Below the pieces are notes generated by a model. That model saw only the letters and a list, made by a program, of their open reading frames with translations. It was not told where the DNA came from and searched no databases. Positions 41,721 to 53,714 of a stretch of DNA of 64,000 bases are shown piece by piece. The position numbers were made by a program, and so were the translations under genes. Source of the stretch: Prostheceraeus crozeri (lineage: Eukaryota > Platyhelminthes > Polycladida > Euryleptidae). Numbering within the stretch: the stretch's first letter is position 1; the number at the start of each line of letters is the position of its first letter. The stretch covers positions 166,209-230,208 of the forward strand of contig CAJQUW010007881.1 in assembly GCA_907163375.1 (NCBI GenBank). The letters run 5' to 3'.

Positions 41721-42330
41721 TTCTCATACATAACCCATCAGAAGCACGAGAATAACGCATGCGTATAATGGGCAATGACCTGAAGAAATTTCATTCCAAA
41801 AACTATGGCACTGGACTTAGTATTTTTAACTTAATAAGCGAAACCATGGAAAGCTTCATTTTTGCCAGAAACTTCAATCTGCGTACCATTGGATTAAAAT
41901 GTGTTTTTCTTTGATCATGTCTGACAAGAAGAGGAACCAAGTAGAACTCGGCAAACGCGCAGATTCGTAGTAGGCATAGAGTGCACAACATTCTATGAAA
42001 ATCTCATTTTCGGCCTCGTTCTCTGTAAAAACTCTCTCTCTGTCTGCCGGACTAAAAGTAATGACGGTACCACTCAGCAATCGCAACCGTAAGAATCATA
42101 ACATCATAGTTGCGGGAGAAGCTTGCTCAGGAAGTCAAAATGTCGCAAGCGGAAAGAGAATTCACATTATCACAAATTCATCACATCCCGATTCTGTTTC
42201 AATCACTTCAAACGCTCTACTTGAAATGTTGCGAAAACGTACCAGAAAATTTGGTGAGAAACATTGCTACAAAGTACCTAAATCGTTTCTGAACTGTTCG
42301 TTGCAAAAAATGGCAGCTTGAAACAGCGTC
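41721..42330 (-). other. Right flank of Polinton 1 with exon-like inverted duplicate
   Basis: After a TTTTTACAG acceptor-like word near 42030, the minus strand reads a protein-like segment (NEAENEIFIECCALYAYYES in one frame; PLLVRHDQRKTHFNPMVRRL in another). The same block, diverged, lies inverted left of the Polinton at about 22030-22290. A plus-strand frame at 42139-42292 (MSQAEREFTLSQIHHIPILF) is unassigned. Probably a repeated exon or old transposon piece that was already present before the Polinton inserted. Confidence 0.45.
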
Positions 42331-43270
42331 TAAATGTAACAATTATATTATTGCCTTCGAGTTGCGAAATTTGAAAAATTATTTTTCAAACTTCTAACAG
42401 ATCTGGAAAGTTTATTTATCTTTTCGAGTTAGAATTTTCTCTAGGGGAACAACACGGTAAACGGATATAAAGTTACAAATTGATTCGAAAGCTCGTTGTG
42501 TTGGTTTATTTTTAAATTGCATAAAATAATCAAAAAGTTTAAATTGATACACACAAATTGATACCAAAGTGCCTGGCCCCTGTTTTCTCAAAACGCTCAA
42601 CTTTTCAAAAATTGTAGCAAATGTTTATTAAGGAAGTCAGTACTTTGAACAATCTAAAATGGTCTCAGGTTTGGATTGTGATTGGAGTTGCCACTTCTGT
42701 GATAAATTGTGTTTCAACTTCAGCATTTATATAACAACAAAAATGCTGTCAATTAAGACGGGTCCAACTTCTTTATCAACTTCAGCATTAACAAAATATG
42801 CAGTGCAAGCAGCATTTGCATAACGTCAGTACTGACACAGCGACTCCACTGCCTCCTTCCTTCGCCGCATGCTGATAATGTGAAAAGTCTTAAAGAAATA
42901 CCCATTTCAATTCTCTTGTTCATTTCAGAGCATTTGACAGTAGATAGTGGAGGTCTAGGCTTGTGACACAAGCACGATCGCGCTCGTGATTTTACCATTC
43001 GAGTTGTGTTTTGTTTCCATGGTGACAATGATTTATTGTAAATTTTTAGATTGAGATAATTTGACAGCTTAGCGTGTTCTAGCTTGAGACATCTGCTATC
43101 CACTTTATTCCACGACGACGAAGGATAGATAAATATATTCTTTTATTGTATTTGCACGGATAGATCGACTAAGGAAGCAATGCAGTAAAGCAAAACATGA
43201 CCATGCCGTGAGTACTGAATGACTCCTGTGCAAAACCTTCGTGTTGGGCCGAGAGGGCTGCCCAATATCC
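42331..43270. other. Intergenic, nothing supported
   Basis: No recognisable gene or repeat. Minus frames at 42753-43103 show no motif. Confidence 0.4.
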
Positions 43271-43276
43271 GCTGTG

Positions 43277-43385
43277 TGCAAGTCACCGTAATTGCTGCCA
43301 CTCAAACCACCTCCACTGCATGCGAACGTGTATTTTCAGCAGCGGGGTTTGTCACAAACATAAAGGTTGCTCTGAGTCCATAGAA
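43277..43385 (+). pseudogene. hAT transposase C-terminal dimerisation domain remnant
   Basis: The plus strand reads VIAATQTTSTACERVFSAAG followed by FVTNIKVALSP, the hallmark 'IPATSxxSERVFSAAG...RxxLSP' of hAT transposases. Only about 35 codons remain and the frame before it is disturbed. It is on the opposite strand from the hAT piece at 14 kb and is probably a separate insertion. Confidence 0.75.
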
Positions 43386-46300
43386 GCCTCATAAGCAGTT
43401 TTACATCAGATCGGTTGCAGGTATACAACCTTTTGACAGCAATTACTTAATCCAATTCAAATTACATGGTATTTTCGATTTCTTTAATCTGGTGAACCTC
43501 TTCCAGTGAGCGAATGCTTTACATTTAGCTGCGAGGTTTACATCAATCATTCGAAATGATTTCCTTAGAATTGTTGTATTTTGTTACATTTTCCAATTTA
43601 GAGAGTGGGGCATGCTAATTAATTTCAAATATAAATGTTCATATGGCCGTTTGATCTATCCACGTGAAAAGCGTGTGAAGCCATGATGTGATGCGAGGAC
43701 ACTGCAGATGAACAGAGTGATTGACCCCAGAAACATTTAGCCATTCCCGACCTTCTTTATGCTGCATACAAGTCACATGTAGGTATGTACATGTGAGAAG
43801 GGGATTCCCTCAACCCAATACATGCGTAAAGCGTTGATCTACATTCTCCTACATAGTCTAACTTACAACTCAGACTTCAGGTTGGTGGTCATTGCTGCTT
43901 GCATTTTGAATATTTATATTGAGCTAACATGCATGTATTTTTCAATGAAAAATTTTTCATTGAAGTCAATTGAATCTCTAGATAGCGGCTAGAATCGACA
44001 GACAAGTTAGTTGTGAAGACCGTTCTGATATAATAATTATCGACCTTGGGCGGTCCCAAACGCTGGAGGTGAGATCCACCAAATGGAGCAGAACCGCGTT
44101 ATAACATAATTTCTTAAACAAGGTTTCAAATTTCAAGAATTACCCTTTATCTATATAAAGCCACAGCGTGGTTCGGAAGTCGAAGCTGAGTGTTGCATAA
44201 TGTCATAGAAAACAGATTTCGAGCTAATAACTTATTTCCTGCCACAATTACTGTGTCAACCTTTCACAGCATCAAATTATGACTTTTCTCAGGTTGCTTG
44301 GTTACCAGACTTTCACATTTCATTAGCAATGAATTCTGATCACAGAGTTCTGTCAACTTTCATTTGCTACAACGTAATATACAACGGCTATTTTTCGTCG
44401 CCATATAGATATTTCCCATTCATGCCTATGATTTACTTTTGTGAGCTGTCTCTTTCAACTTTCGAAAACCAAGTTATCTACTTCGACATCAAAGTCACTG
44501 ATAATAAAATATTTGAGACTCGAGACGAGAGACTAATGGTAGCGGTAGTGACTTATCATAATCAACAATAAGAATTGCAATTCATCGATCCAATAATATT
44601 CAATTCAAGAAAGTACTGATGACAGCCACCAAAAGACGTAGCCACCATTTTCTTGAATTTTTAAAACTTTTAATTTCAACAATTCGATAGAGAACGTCAA
44701 AATTACTTCCCTAGACGTTCAAACGTAGCTTTTAAACATCAATATCCTTCAATGAGACAGTATGTGCTAGAAGATAAATTGTTTACACTGTTCGGTGTTG
44801 CGATGTTGGCCCCATCCCTCCCCCCCCCAATATAAATTGCTGGCCGGAAAAAATAAATTGGGAAACCGTTTGTAACTTAATTTCCCCTCTGAAAAAGAGA
44901 GGCAAATACATTCTTCTAGAAACCGTTTAAAATTTCAAAGTCAGTCTTAATCTTGGTAGAGATGTGGCAAGCGAATGAGTATTGTAGATTCTCAATCTCG
45001 AGATTCAGCCATTCAAAATTTAAGCAATCATGGACTTTCTTATGAAAGTATGAGATTCTTGCAAAATTTATTCTTATCACACAAAGACTGAAATTCTATG
45101 AAATATACTCACCTTGCTTATGTGATGGATGCCAAAGCACTTATTTTTATTAAATTTCTGAGTAGCAAATTTTAGTTCAATTTTACTGTAATGTAAACTG
45201 CATTTATTCAAATACAGAAGATAACCTTGTAGAAAATATCTTGTACACACAAATGTTCAGATAAACCTCAGAAAAGAATGTCGCAGTCATCAAAGAAAAC
45301 AATCACAAATTAATCAGTTTTGATAATTGATTGATAATTAATCAATTCAAATAAATCCTTGATATATATACCCTCATGCCAATGTCTCCCTTATAAAAGA
45401 GAAAGCAGATAGTCCCCATCCTTCAAGAGTCTCAAAGCATCCTAGAATTACCTCACACAATGACGACAAATTCGAATAGTTGGCAAGCTTTCGATGTTCA
45501 ACTGCAATTGCTGTATTTCCAGAGGCTAAAATTGACTTTCCATGCATGTAAACGCCGATGCATCGCGGCAAGTAAAATTTTAGCATACTTGCGGAAATTT
45601 TGGAATTTACAATGGGCAAAATTCCACATTTTGGCAGACACAAATCCTTCAGTCCCCCTACTCAAGGTACTAAGTGAATTCAGATGCTACAGAACTCGTC
45701 ATATCTTCTGATAAGTGTTCACTGCACTACAATCGATGGTTATGGATCACCTGTTATGAAGTTTTTTTCTTTTAAAGTTAGACAAGAGACATGAATAAAG
45801 TCAAGAACTACACCACTACTACGGCAACTACAGACTGACAACTACCTCTTTCTGCTGGCAGAAATCTGGGGTAAACTTCTTAATGAGAAATGCCTCCATT
45901 AGACAAAGCTGTCACCGGTACTGACACTGCCGCAGGATTTAAAATCATCCTCTACCACGGGGCTTGGTGATAATTTAAAATAATTATTTATTTTAGCTTG
46001 ATGATAACTATTATAGAGTTGACATAGATGACAGCCGCTCTGAAAAGTGAAGGAGTTGAGCTGAAATAGCAATCTAAGATTTTGATTGAAAAATTCGTTC
46101 CTATGATTTCCAAAAACTACTAAATCTACGAAATATGACCTTTCTCGGAAAGACCCACGTACGCATTATCTTAAAGCGACATGCATTTCTTTCAAATATC
46201 ATTGAACTATCGAATTGCTTTACAGGTCAGATCATTATGTAATTTTTACGAATTACTCTTGTCTGTGAAAGTATTTTCTCTGTTTTCAGTTTTAGTTTTT

Positions 46301-48869
46301 GGACTTGATTGAAACACCATTTTTTCAGAAAGGAAAGAAATCAATGATAAATGTAGCTACACCTGATTTTTGTGACGTGAAATTCCAAATTGTCATTATT
46401 TCGTAAGTGATGCGGTTTCTATCATCATGCATAATAAAAAGCTTGAGGGTGCTTTTATTCTAAGAGGATGCACTACTGTTTAATCAGCATGAATTATCAA
46501 TTCACCTTTGTCAGTTTATTATCAGCATAGGCCCAGCTACCGTGCGTCGAGGAACTCGAGCTGAGTATGGAAGACGCTCAACCACCTACAAAGTGGAGTA
46601 TACCCTATGAGTAGCCCTTCGTGTAGCAACAAGGAATAATGGAACAGCAAGATCTACACCTGGGCTTTTTATACAAGATCTACACCTTTCTTTCTCTTTA
46701 TCACTGTACATTTCATACGAATATATATATATACACCTGGGCACGGACGTGGCAATACAATGCATACAATATTGGTAAGACCGTGTGTGATGTGGACACC
46801 CTAAGTACATCAGTTCATCACATCAACACCAGGGCTGCCGTGCGGGTGCGGACGTGGTGCGGCACAGCCGGGGGAACTTAGTTGAGGCATGAAGCACCAA
46901 TGAAAAGCTTGTAATTACACATGTGACTGATTCTAACCCGATGACGCGGTCGTTGGCTAGTGCTTCTAAGTGAGAATGTGTGCGATTTATGTGCCGTCAT
47001 TGTGTATTACATGAGGTCTACCTTCCATTCTAGAGGTTTCAAAAAGAGGTTTTGGGAAAAGTCATCCCCACGTCAGCGCTGTCAATCACAACAAAAATAA
47101 TCAGGAGAAGAAAGAATGAAATCACGACACAGAAATCGCATTCATTATCATACTATCGCATTAGGCAATTCCTACGAGGAAAATAATACAAAGGAAATGT
47201 AATCTGAATAATGCAATGTCTCTAACTGAGAGCTCTGTGCTGTTTTGCTTACATGTACATTGGATGCGGCATCTCAAATGTACAAGCAATTTCTTTCTAG
47301 CATTTAGAGATACTACTTGCAAAATTATAAGTAACTTTTCAAATTTTCTTTTCTGAATAGTTTTACAAATATGACGGCTGCAAAATAGGGAATCCGCTAG
47401 CCAATTTGCAAATGAGTCCTAAGTGGGATGAAAACATTGCTTAATTTTATTACACTCATCCAAACAAATAAATTTCATAATAGTTGTGTTGTATGTTTGT
47501 ATTTTTGACATTTTTAATGACACGCTATATAAGATTTGCTTATGTTGAACCGGCCAAAAACTTTTGTCGTTGATAATGATAACATATAGCAATCTTTCAT
47601 ATGTGTCCATTACTGATGTTTAGATGGGTAACATAATAACACAATTTTGCCGCATTATTTTGACGAACATATCCATACATTAACGCAAAAGTGGTGTACA
47701 CAATAATCACATATGTTGCATATTTCTGATAGAATTTCTAATATCAGCTGCATTGTCAAATGAGCAAAAATAACAGTTTCAACATCGTGCATTCTGTTGT
47801 TAAAGGAAACACGACATTCATTATCAAATCACGTGACATATATATCATTGCATTTATCAGCGCTGTATTCAATTAACCAATCAAATTACCGTACACATTA
47901 ATTTCACACAATGGCGTCCACTCAAAAAATGCGATAGGCCTACATGCAGCAAATCCAATTCAGAAAATATTATTCATTTTCCATCATTTTTCTCATGGAG
48001 GATATTTGATAATCAGTTTATCTTTTCGTCTCATTTAAAGCTGAAATTCACGAGAATTGCAACTGAATACCGGTACCCTACATTTCATGTCTGCGACTTA
48101 ATGCCCTGAGACACGTGTGCGGACGGGTGGACTTTCGATGATCTGGCATTGAATATAGGCCTAGTTGCTGTCTGTGTGCATATAAGCAGTGCATCTACCG
48201 GTATTTCTTATCTTCATCATATTGTAGTTAGTCTGACGGTGATTGAGTTGAAGCGATAAAAATTATGCGCAATTAGTCGATATCACTCGTCTTCTTTAAT
48301 TTCGTTCTTTGAACATGATAACAGTAACACTTTTAGAATAACTAAATGAGAAGAACTAATTTTGTCGATGTATCTTCGATAACACGCAATTGCGTACTTG
48401 ATTTGCCTGAAGTTATTATTTTGTATATTTTACAAATATACATGCATTTTTACAAATGCGACGATTTCTGCGGTATTCCTATTGCTTCGTCGTAAATGAA
48501 GACTCATCATGTATAGCTTGCGACTTCACAGTCTGATAGGCCTTCTGAGACATGTAGTCGAAGCGTTTGAATATAGGCCTTTGCCATGATTGATGCCTAC
48601 ACAATCATAGAGCATATTATGCATTATTTCACAAATCTGGAAATTCATTATTTATGCTACCATAGAGAATTAGGTAGAGTAGCAACTCAGTATTAATTGT
48701 AGCAAGAGCACGCTAGTGTTCTACAGCAAGACATGTATGAAAGCATGACAATACAAGCGGCTTTATGAAAGCCCAAGTGAACACTGCTTGACCGTCCAGT
48801 CATTGACACAATCATCACATGACATTTCCCCTTGATTATAAAACATAAATCACATATATAATATAAAAT
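43386..48869. other. Long stretch without supported genes
   Basis: 5.5 kb of AT-rich DNA. Frames of 60-90 codons were read and none shows a motif. Minor items: a short (TA)n at about 46721-46733, repeated GATCTACACCT words near 46650-46690, and several AGGCCTA words near 47938-48580. Confidence 0.45.
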
Positions 48870-51140
48870 AGTGTCAGGGAAAGTCAGCCGCATCAAATCT
48901 CCAGGGTAGAGCACGAACTCGATTGCTTCGACGAACTTCTGAGACATCAGCAGATTGGGCCGAGTTCTGGTCCTCTTCGTTACTTTCTTCCTCCTCCGAC
49001 TGGCCATCACGGTCGCTGTCCTCAGGATTCACGACTCGAAGATCCGCAAAATGCCGATGGATACCATCCACTTCGATGCCACCTTCGGGAGTAACTTGTG
49101 TAACGGTTCCGCGTTTCCATTGTGTAGTGCAACGAGCCTTTGCTGGTTTGACATAGACGGCATCTCCAACATTATACGAAGCATTGGTCTCATGCCGCGT
49201 TTCGATCTGCATCTTCGGAAATCGCCAATCGTACCGATATATTGCTCTAGACGGTATCAACGCTGCATCCAATGACTACCGAGGTGAGTAGTTGTACCAG
49301 AATACGATATCCAGAATATTACCTCTGCACCGAGCAGCCGATCGTTTAATGGTTCTGTGATGTCGTTCGATGATGCCGTTGCAGTTCGGTCGGTAAGCGG
49401 ATCTGTACATCACCTTCACGCCCCATCGATAACATGTGTCCACAAATACTTGAGATTTGAATGACGCCACGTTGTCTAACAGAATCTCGATCGGAGGTCC
49501 TCTTTCTCTGAATACTTCTTCGACTTCTGCACAAATGCCACCCACCGACTCATTGCTGATCAGCTTCCATATGGCATAACGACTGGGCCGCAATCAATCA
49601 TGGTGAGATAGCATTTGCCGTCATGGTGCGTAGCATCACAGGCGAGTCTCATCCAATTTTGCTCCACATTTAATTTGCCTGGATTGAACTTGACAGGGGC
49701 TGGGTCGATGGATTGGCATCGGTCACAGGAAGCAACTATCCTCCTCACTTCGTGTTGAGTGAAATTCATTCCTGGTAGACTTTCATTGGCGATGAAAGTA
49801 GTCTTCTCGATACCAAAATGAAACCGATTGTGGATGTCTCGAATTTTCTTGCTTCTATCGTCCTCACAGGTCATTGCAGTAGCAACTGGGAAGTGGTGAT
49901 TCATCAACCACTCTTTGGGTACCCGGGTGAGATGGTCGGCCTTATTTTCAATAGACTTCACCAGCTTGGGATGAATGCGAAGCTGATACTCGGAGATAGT
50001 GTCCCGTATGAGATTGAGTCTACGACGGACCAACAGCTCATTTAGACCATGAACTTGAGATCGGCTCTTCTCTGAGATTGCCGCACTGAGCCAAAGAATA
50101 AACTGAGGCAGAATCAACACATAACTCGAACTCCGTCAAAGACCAATCGATTGCCATCCTCAACCCTTTTAACACGGCTTCGAGTTCTGCAACATTGATG
50201 TGTGCAACGTCATTTATCCGTCTCATCCATGAGCCATCTTCGACAATGAATCCGCCAATTTCCAAGCACGGTCCCATTGCCAAAGAACTTGAATCTGTCC
50301 ATAAGACCGCGCGATCGGATGTTGAAACACACCATCGTCCACCGACCGGGTCTTCTGTTTGGAGCCGCTGACATTGATCTGTCGCTAATCTCCTCACATA
50401 TTCATCAGCTGCCATCCGTTTGACAAATCCACACATTGGATGTAACCAGAAAGCAACCGGAAAATGGCCAATTAATTTCCCACAATAACTGAACACGTCG
50501 CGGTTCGTGGCGTTGACAGTCAATGGCTCGATTGCATTATCTCTTCTCCATCGCAGTTCTCCAGTACGCTTGTAGATTCGAAGACCAAGAACCCTGGCAT
50601 CCGCGATTGATACCGCTGGTTTACTTTCCAGACCATAAGACCTCAAATGGTCAATGACTTCAAATCTGGAGGCTATGTCTTCGTTGACAATGATATCATC
50701 AACATAGGCGTCGGTGGCGGAATCGATTTTTGAATTGAGCGAGAGCACCTTGCGCAGAATGACAGACATAATCCTCGGAGCCACATTCAGTCCGAAACCG
50801 AGGCGAGTTAAACAATATCGCCGACTCTCGAACTCGACCACTTGAAACTGCCATAGATCCGAGTTCACGCGAATCTGCAGGTAAGCATTTCTCAAATCAA
50901 CGAGACAAACATTTCGGCCAAACTGTCTCCATGACCGCAATAGTAGTAAGAAAACGGCGAACACTCGACCGGCGCCCCCCCCCTCTGGAACGGCAGAGTG
51001 TCGTGGTCGGCCGCCGTGGTGCTTCGGGTCTGACTCCCCCCCCCTCTGGAACGACAGAGGTTGTAGTCTGTCGTGGTGTGCCGGCCAGGTGGGTCCACGT
51101 TCACAAACTGTTCGCTGACTCCCCCCCCCTCTCTGCAACG
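48870..51140 (-). mobile_element. LTR-retroelement pol relic (Ty3/Gypsy-like order), broken
   Basis: In minus-strand order: reverse transcriptase (CLVDLRNAYLQIRV, LTRLGFGLNVAPRIMS, TDAYVDDI) and RNase H (VLWTDSSSLAMG, NVAELEAVL) at about 50.9-50.1 kb; an integrase zinc domain (IHNRFHFGIEKT ... IVASCDRCQS) near 49.7-50.0 kb; integrase core text (EILLDNVASFKSQVF, YRPNCNGIIERHHRTIK) near 49.3-49.6 kb; and a C-terminal acidic tail. RT-RH-INT order fits Ty3/Gypsy kin. No gag or LTR was found; the upstream side is cut by the repeat array. It is old, with about three breaks. Confidence 0.75.
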
Positions 51141-51147
51141 ACAGAGT
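50970..51147. repeat. Triplicated C8-CTCTGGAACGACAGAG motif
   Basis: Three copies of CCCCCCCCTCTGGAACGRCAGAG-like words stand at about 50977, 51041 and 51121, spaced 64-80 bp, at the truncated edge of the LTR relic. The third reads CTCTGCAACGACAGAG. The arms CTCTG and CAGAG are complementary. Confidence 0.7.
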
Positions 51148-51171
51148 GTGAGGCTCGGGTGAGTTGGTCCG

Positions 51172-51282
51172 ACCGCCTGGTTGACGTGGGCGACCGTCTA
51201 GGTTGACGTGGGCGACCGTCTAGGTTGACGTGGCCGACCGTCTAGGTTGTCGTGGGCGACCGTCTAGGTTGTCGTGGATGGT
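51172..51282. repeat. 22-bp tandem repeat, about five copies
   Basis: The unit CTAGGTTGACGTGGGCGACC plus GT is repeated with single changes (GACGT to GTCGT in the last copies). GC-rich in AT-rich surroundings. Confidence 0.8.
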
Positions 51283-52580
51283 GAAATGGCTGCCAGATTC
51301 GGATTCAGCGTAAAATTCTGCATCGGTAGGGTGAGTTTCAAGTCAATCGGCGACAAAAAATTTTTCTTCAAAATTTTAACAGAGTTAGAATTTGGGACGT
51401 TTTGGTGTGTAGCGCCCAAACGAACCATCGGATGAGAAAACGGAGGCCGGATTCGGATTCATCGTGAAATTCTGCATCGGTATGGTGAATTTGAACGCTA
51501 TCGGAGAGAAAAAATTTTCGCTGACGGCCCCCCCCCTCTGGACAGCTCGCTTCGATTTTGGCTTCCAGTGGACGGATTTTGTCGTGCCATAGCTCGTTTG
51601 AAAGCTAAGAGTGAGACAAATTCAGTGAAAGAATCGGCTTGTTCCTATCTGTCTTCGTTTAGATGTGAGACGCCATTTAAGATTTTGGGACATTGGCGAA
51701 AAACGACAGAGTTAAAATTTGGGACGTTTTGGGCTCTAGCTTCAAAACGAAGCATCGGATTGGAAAACGGATTTCAGATTTGGAATCAGCGTGAAATTCT
51801 CTATCTGTATGGTGAGTTTCAAGTCAATCGGCGAGAAAAAATTTTCAACATTTTTCGAAAAAACGACAGAGTTAGAATTTTTGCGATGGCTGCCTACTGT
51901 AGAGCCAAAACGAAGCATCTGATGGGAAAACGGAGGCCAGATTCGGATTCAGCGTCAAATTCTACATGGAAATGGTGTATTTCCAGCTCAATCGGAGAGA
52001 AAAAATTTTCGCTGACGTCCCCCCCCCTCTGGACAGCTAGCTTCAATCTTAGCTTCCAGTGGACGGATTTTGTCGTGCCATAGCTCGTTTGAAAGCTAAG
52101 AGTGAGACAAATTCAGTGAAAGAAACGGCTTGTTCCTATCTGTCTTCGTTCAAAAGTTAGAGCAGTTACAAGATTTTAGGTCGGAGCTCGCTCACCTGAA
52201 AAAATCCTAAGTGTCAGAGTGACTTTGTATGGGTAAAATTTTGAAAATTTTCCAAAGTGTGGAATTTCGACCTGGGACCGTCACCAAAACATTTTTCATC
52301 AAATTTCACTGACCTCCCCCCCCTCTGGACAGCTAGCTTCAATCTTGGCTTCCAGTGGACGGATTTTGTCGTGCCATTGCTCGTTTGAAAGCTAAGAGTG
52401 AGACAAATTCAGTGAAAGAATCGGCTTGTTCCTATCTGTCTTCGTTTAGATGTGAGACGCCATTTAAGATTTTGGGACATTGGCGAAAAACGACAGAGTT
52501 AAAATTTGGGACGTTTTGGGCTCTAGCTTCAAAACGAAGCATCGGATTGGTAAACGGAGGCCAGATTTGGAATCAGCTTG
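51283..52580. repeat. Satellite-like array of mixed modules with C-runs
   Basis: One long module (CCCCCCCCTCTGGACAGCT ... TTCCAGTGGACGGATTTTG ... CTCGTTTGAAAGCTAAGAG ... CTTGTTCCTATCTGTCTTCG) occurs at about 51533, 52018 and 52313. A second module (GGAGGCCAGATTCGGATTCA ... TCAATCGGCGAGAAAAAATT) occurs about four to five times from 51290 to 52010. Open frames such as 51568-52083 are by-products of the repeats. The last copy breaks off at about 52577, close to where Polinton 2 begins. Confidence 0.8.
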
Positions 52581-52630
52581 ATGTTATTGTCCAATGAGGA
52601 TCGTCATCCAATGAGAATCAAGCATTTCTT

Positions 52631-52806
52631 TTAAATAGCGAGCCTTCCACAGTGAGAATCATTCCATCGTTGAATCATACGAGTGACGGACGCACATTTT
52701 CTCTCTCTAGTTCCCTGTTCTATTATCCAACTAAAATGGTAAGTCGCTACTTCCCTCCCTCTCCTCCCTTGAACGTAAACTTAATACAATCTTTTTTCAT
52801 TTTCAG
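52631..52806 (+). promoter_or_regulatory. Promoter, leader and 68-nt intron before the first Polinton 2 gene
   Basis: TTTTAAATAGC near 52629-52640 could serve as a TATA box. An ATG at 52736 is followed at once by GTAAGT, and TTTTTTCATTTTCAG ends at 52806, a perfect short intron (52739-52806). Splicing puts that ATG in frame with MASTPSAALVGQNG and a short product, overlapping the main ORF start at 52841 in another frame. Confidence 0.45.
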
Positions 52807-52840
52807 GCATCTACTCCATCTGCTGCACTAGTAGGACAAA

Positions 52841-53503
52841 ATGGCGTTACAAGGTTCGCTACGGTCAGATCATCTACAACTGAGGCCAGTGGAAGAAACA
52901 ACCAAGGTACATAATCCTACACCGCTACAGCGTAAATTTAAACAAGCCTTGCGTTATGATGATCATAGCGTAGTACTCCAAACGGGAATGCTCCCTTCCA
53001 CGGATGTCAAGATAATGCACAATCAGTATGGGGACTACATACTGATCCCCGTGAGTCCGTACATTCGCCACCAACTTGATACTATTGAGGAGTACGTGAC
53101 ATTAAATATGGACATTCCTACTCCTCTTGCTCAAGAGTGGAAGGCGAGAGATGCCAAGGATACTCCCTATAGAACGATTTGGGGTGGTAATCACATTTGC
53201 CTACCGGTATCACATTGGTGTAGTTATTATAAAAAGGATGGAGATCAATCAATACCCATCAGATGTGATGAGCTCGGAGAAGGTACTTGGGATATCCTTT
53301 TCAAAGTGAATGGGCTATATTATGGTCGGCACAAGGATAATAAAATAGCCTCTCTCTCCATGCATATGGAATCCATCCTATATATTCCAAAACCGCCCAA
53401 CGTGGACGACATAATTGATCAAATCCTTAACAACAGTGGTACGAAGCGCAAGTCGGAGAAGAATGCTGCATCAAAACGCAAATCAAAGAAGGAGAATTAC
53501 TAG
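52841..53503 (+). CDS. Polinton conserved protein (homologue of the 24.6-kb gene), basic tail
   Basis: 220 codons from ATG. The middle reads GDYILIPVSPYIRHQLDTIE and TIWGGNHICLPVSHW; the diagnostic block is FKVNGLYYGRHKDNKIASLS with ILYIPKP after it, shared with Polinton 1. It ends in lysine-rich KRKSEKNAASKRKSKK, possibly a nuclear signal. The family is widespread in Polintons in my memory but I cannot name its function; DNA binding is a guess from charge. The ORF looks whole. Confidence 0.6.
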   Translation: MALQGSLRSDHLQLRPVEETTKVHNPTPLQRKFKQALRYDDHSVVLQTGMLPSTDVKIMHNQYGDYILIPVSPYIRHQLDTIEEYVTLNMDIPTPLAQEWKARDAKDTPYRTIWGGNHICLPVSHWCSYYKKDGDQSIPIRCDELGEGTWDILFKVNGLYYGRHKDNKIASLSMHMESILYIPKPPNVDDIIDQILNNSGTKRKSEKNAASKRKSKKENY

Positions 53504-53537
53504 TCCTTTCCTAACTCTACCCTATGACAATTCGCTT

Positions 53538-53663
53538 ATGTGCTTTGAGTGTCGTAGACGTGGCCTTATTAGATACATTTTACTTCTTCGTTGCCATCAT
53601 ATCATTTGTGTATTTTGTCGTGAAAAGCATCGATGTAATTCTTCATTTTGTAATATGTTATAG
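53538..53663 (+). CDS. Mini RING-type protein, Polinton 2
   Basis: 41 codons from ATG: MCFECRRRGLIRYILLLRCH followed by HIICVFCREKHRC. The C..C, C-H and C..C spacing resembles a minimal RING or other zinc-binding module. It is shorter than a full RING and is not recognised otherwise. Because it sits between two well-supported genes with little free space, it is likely real. Confidence 0.4.
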   Translation: MCFECRRRGLIRYILLLRCHHIICVFCREKHRCNSSFCNML

Positions 53664-53714
53664 AACGTTTCCTTAGATGTGTAATTTCCGTTTTAGGCTT
53701 CTATCATCATTTTT

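Noticed and set aside
50931-51206. Arg/Pro-rich plus frame
   Set aside because: It lies over C-run repeats and the opposite strand of the LTR relic; the period follows the repeat motif.
51568-52083. 171-codon plus frame and its near copy at 52355
   Set aside because: Both arise from the repeated satellite modules; the shared text follows the repeat unit and ends where modules differ.
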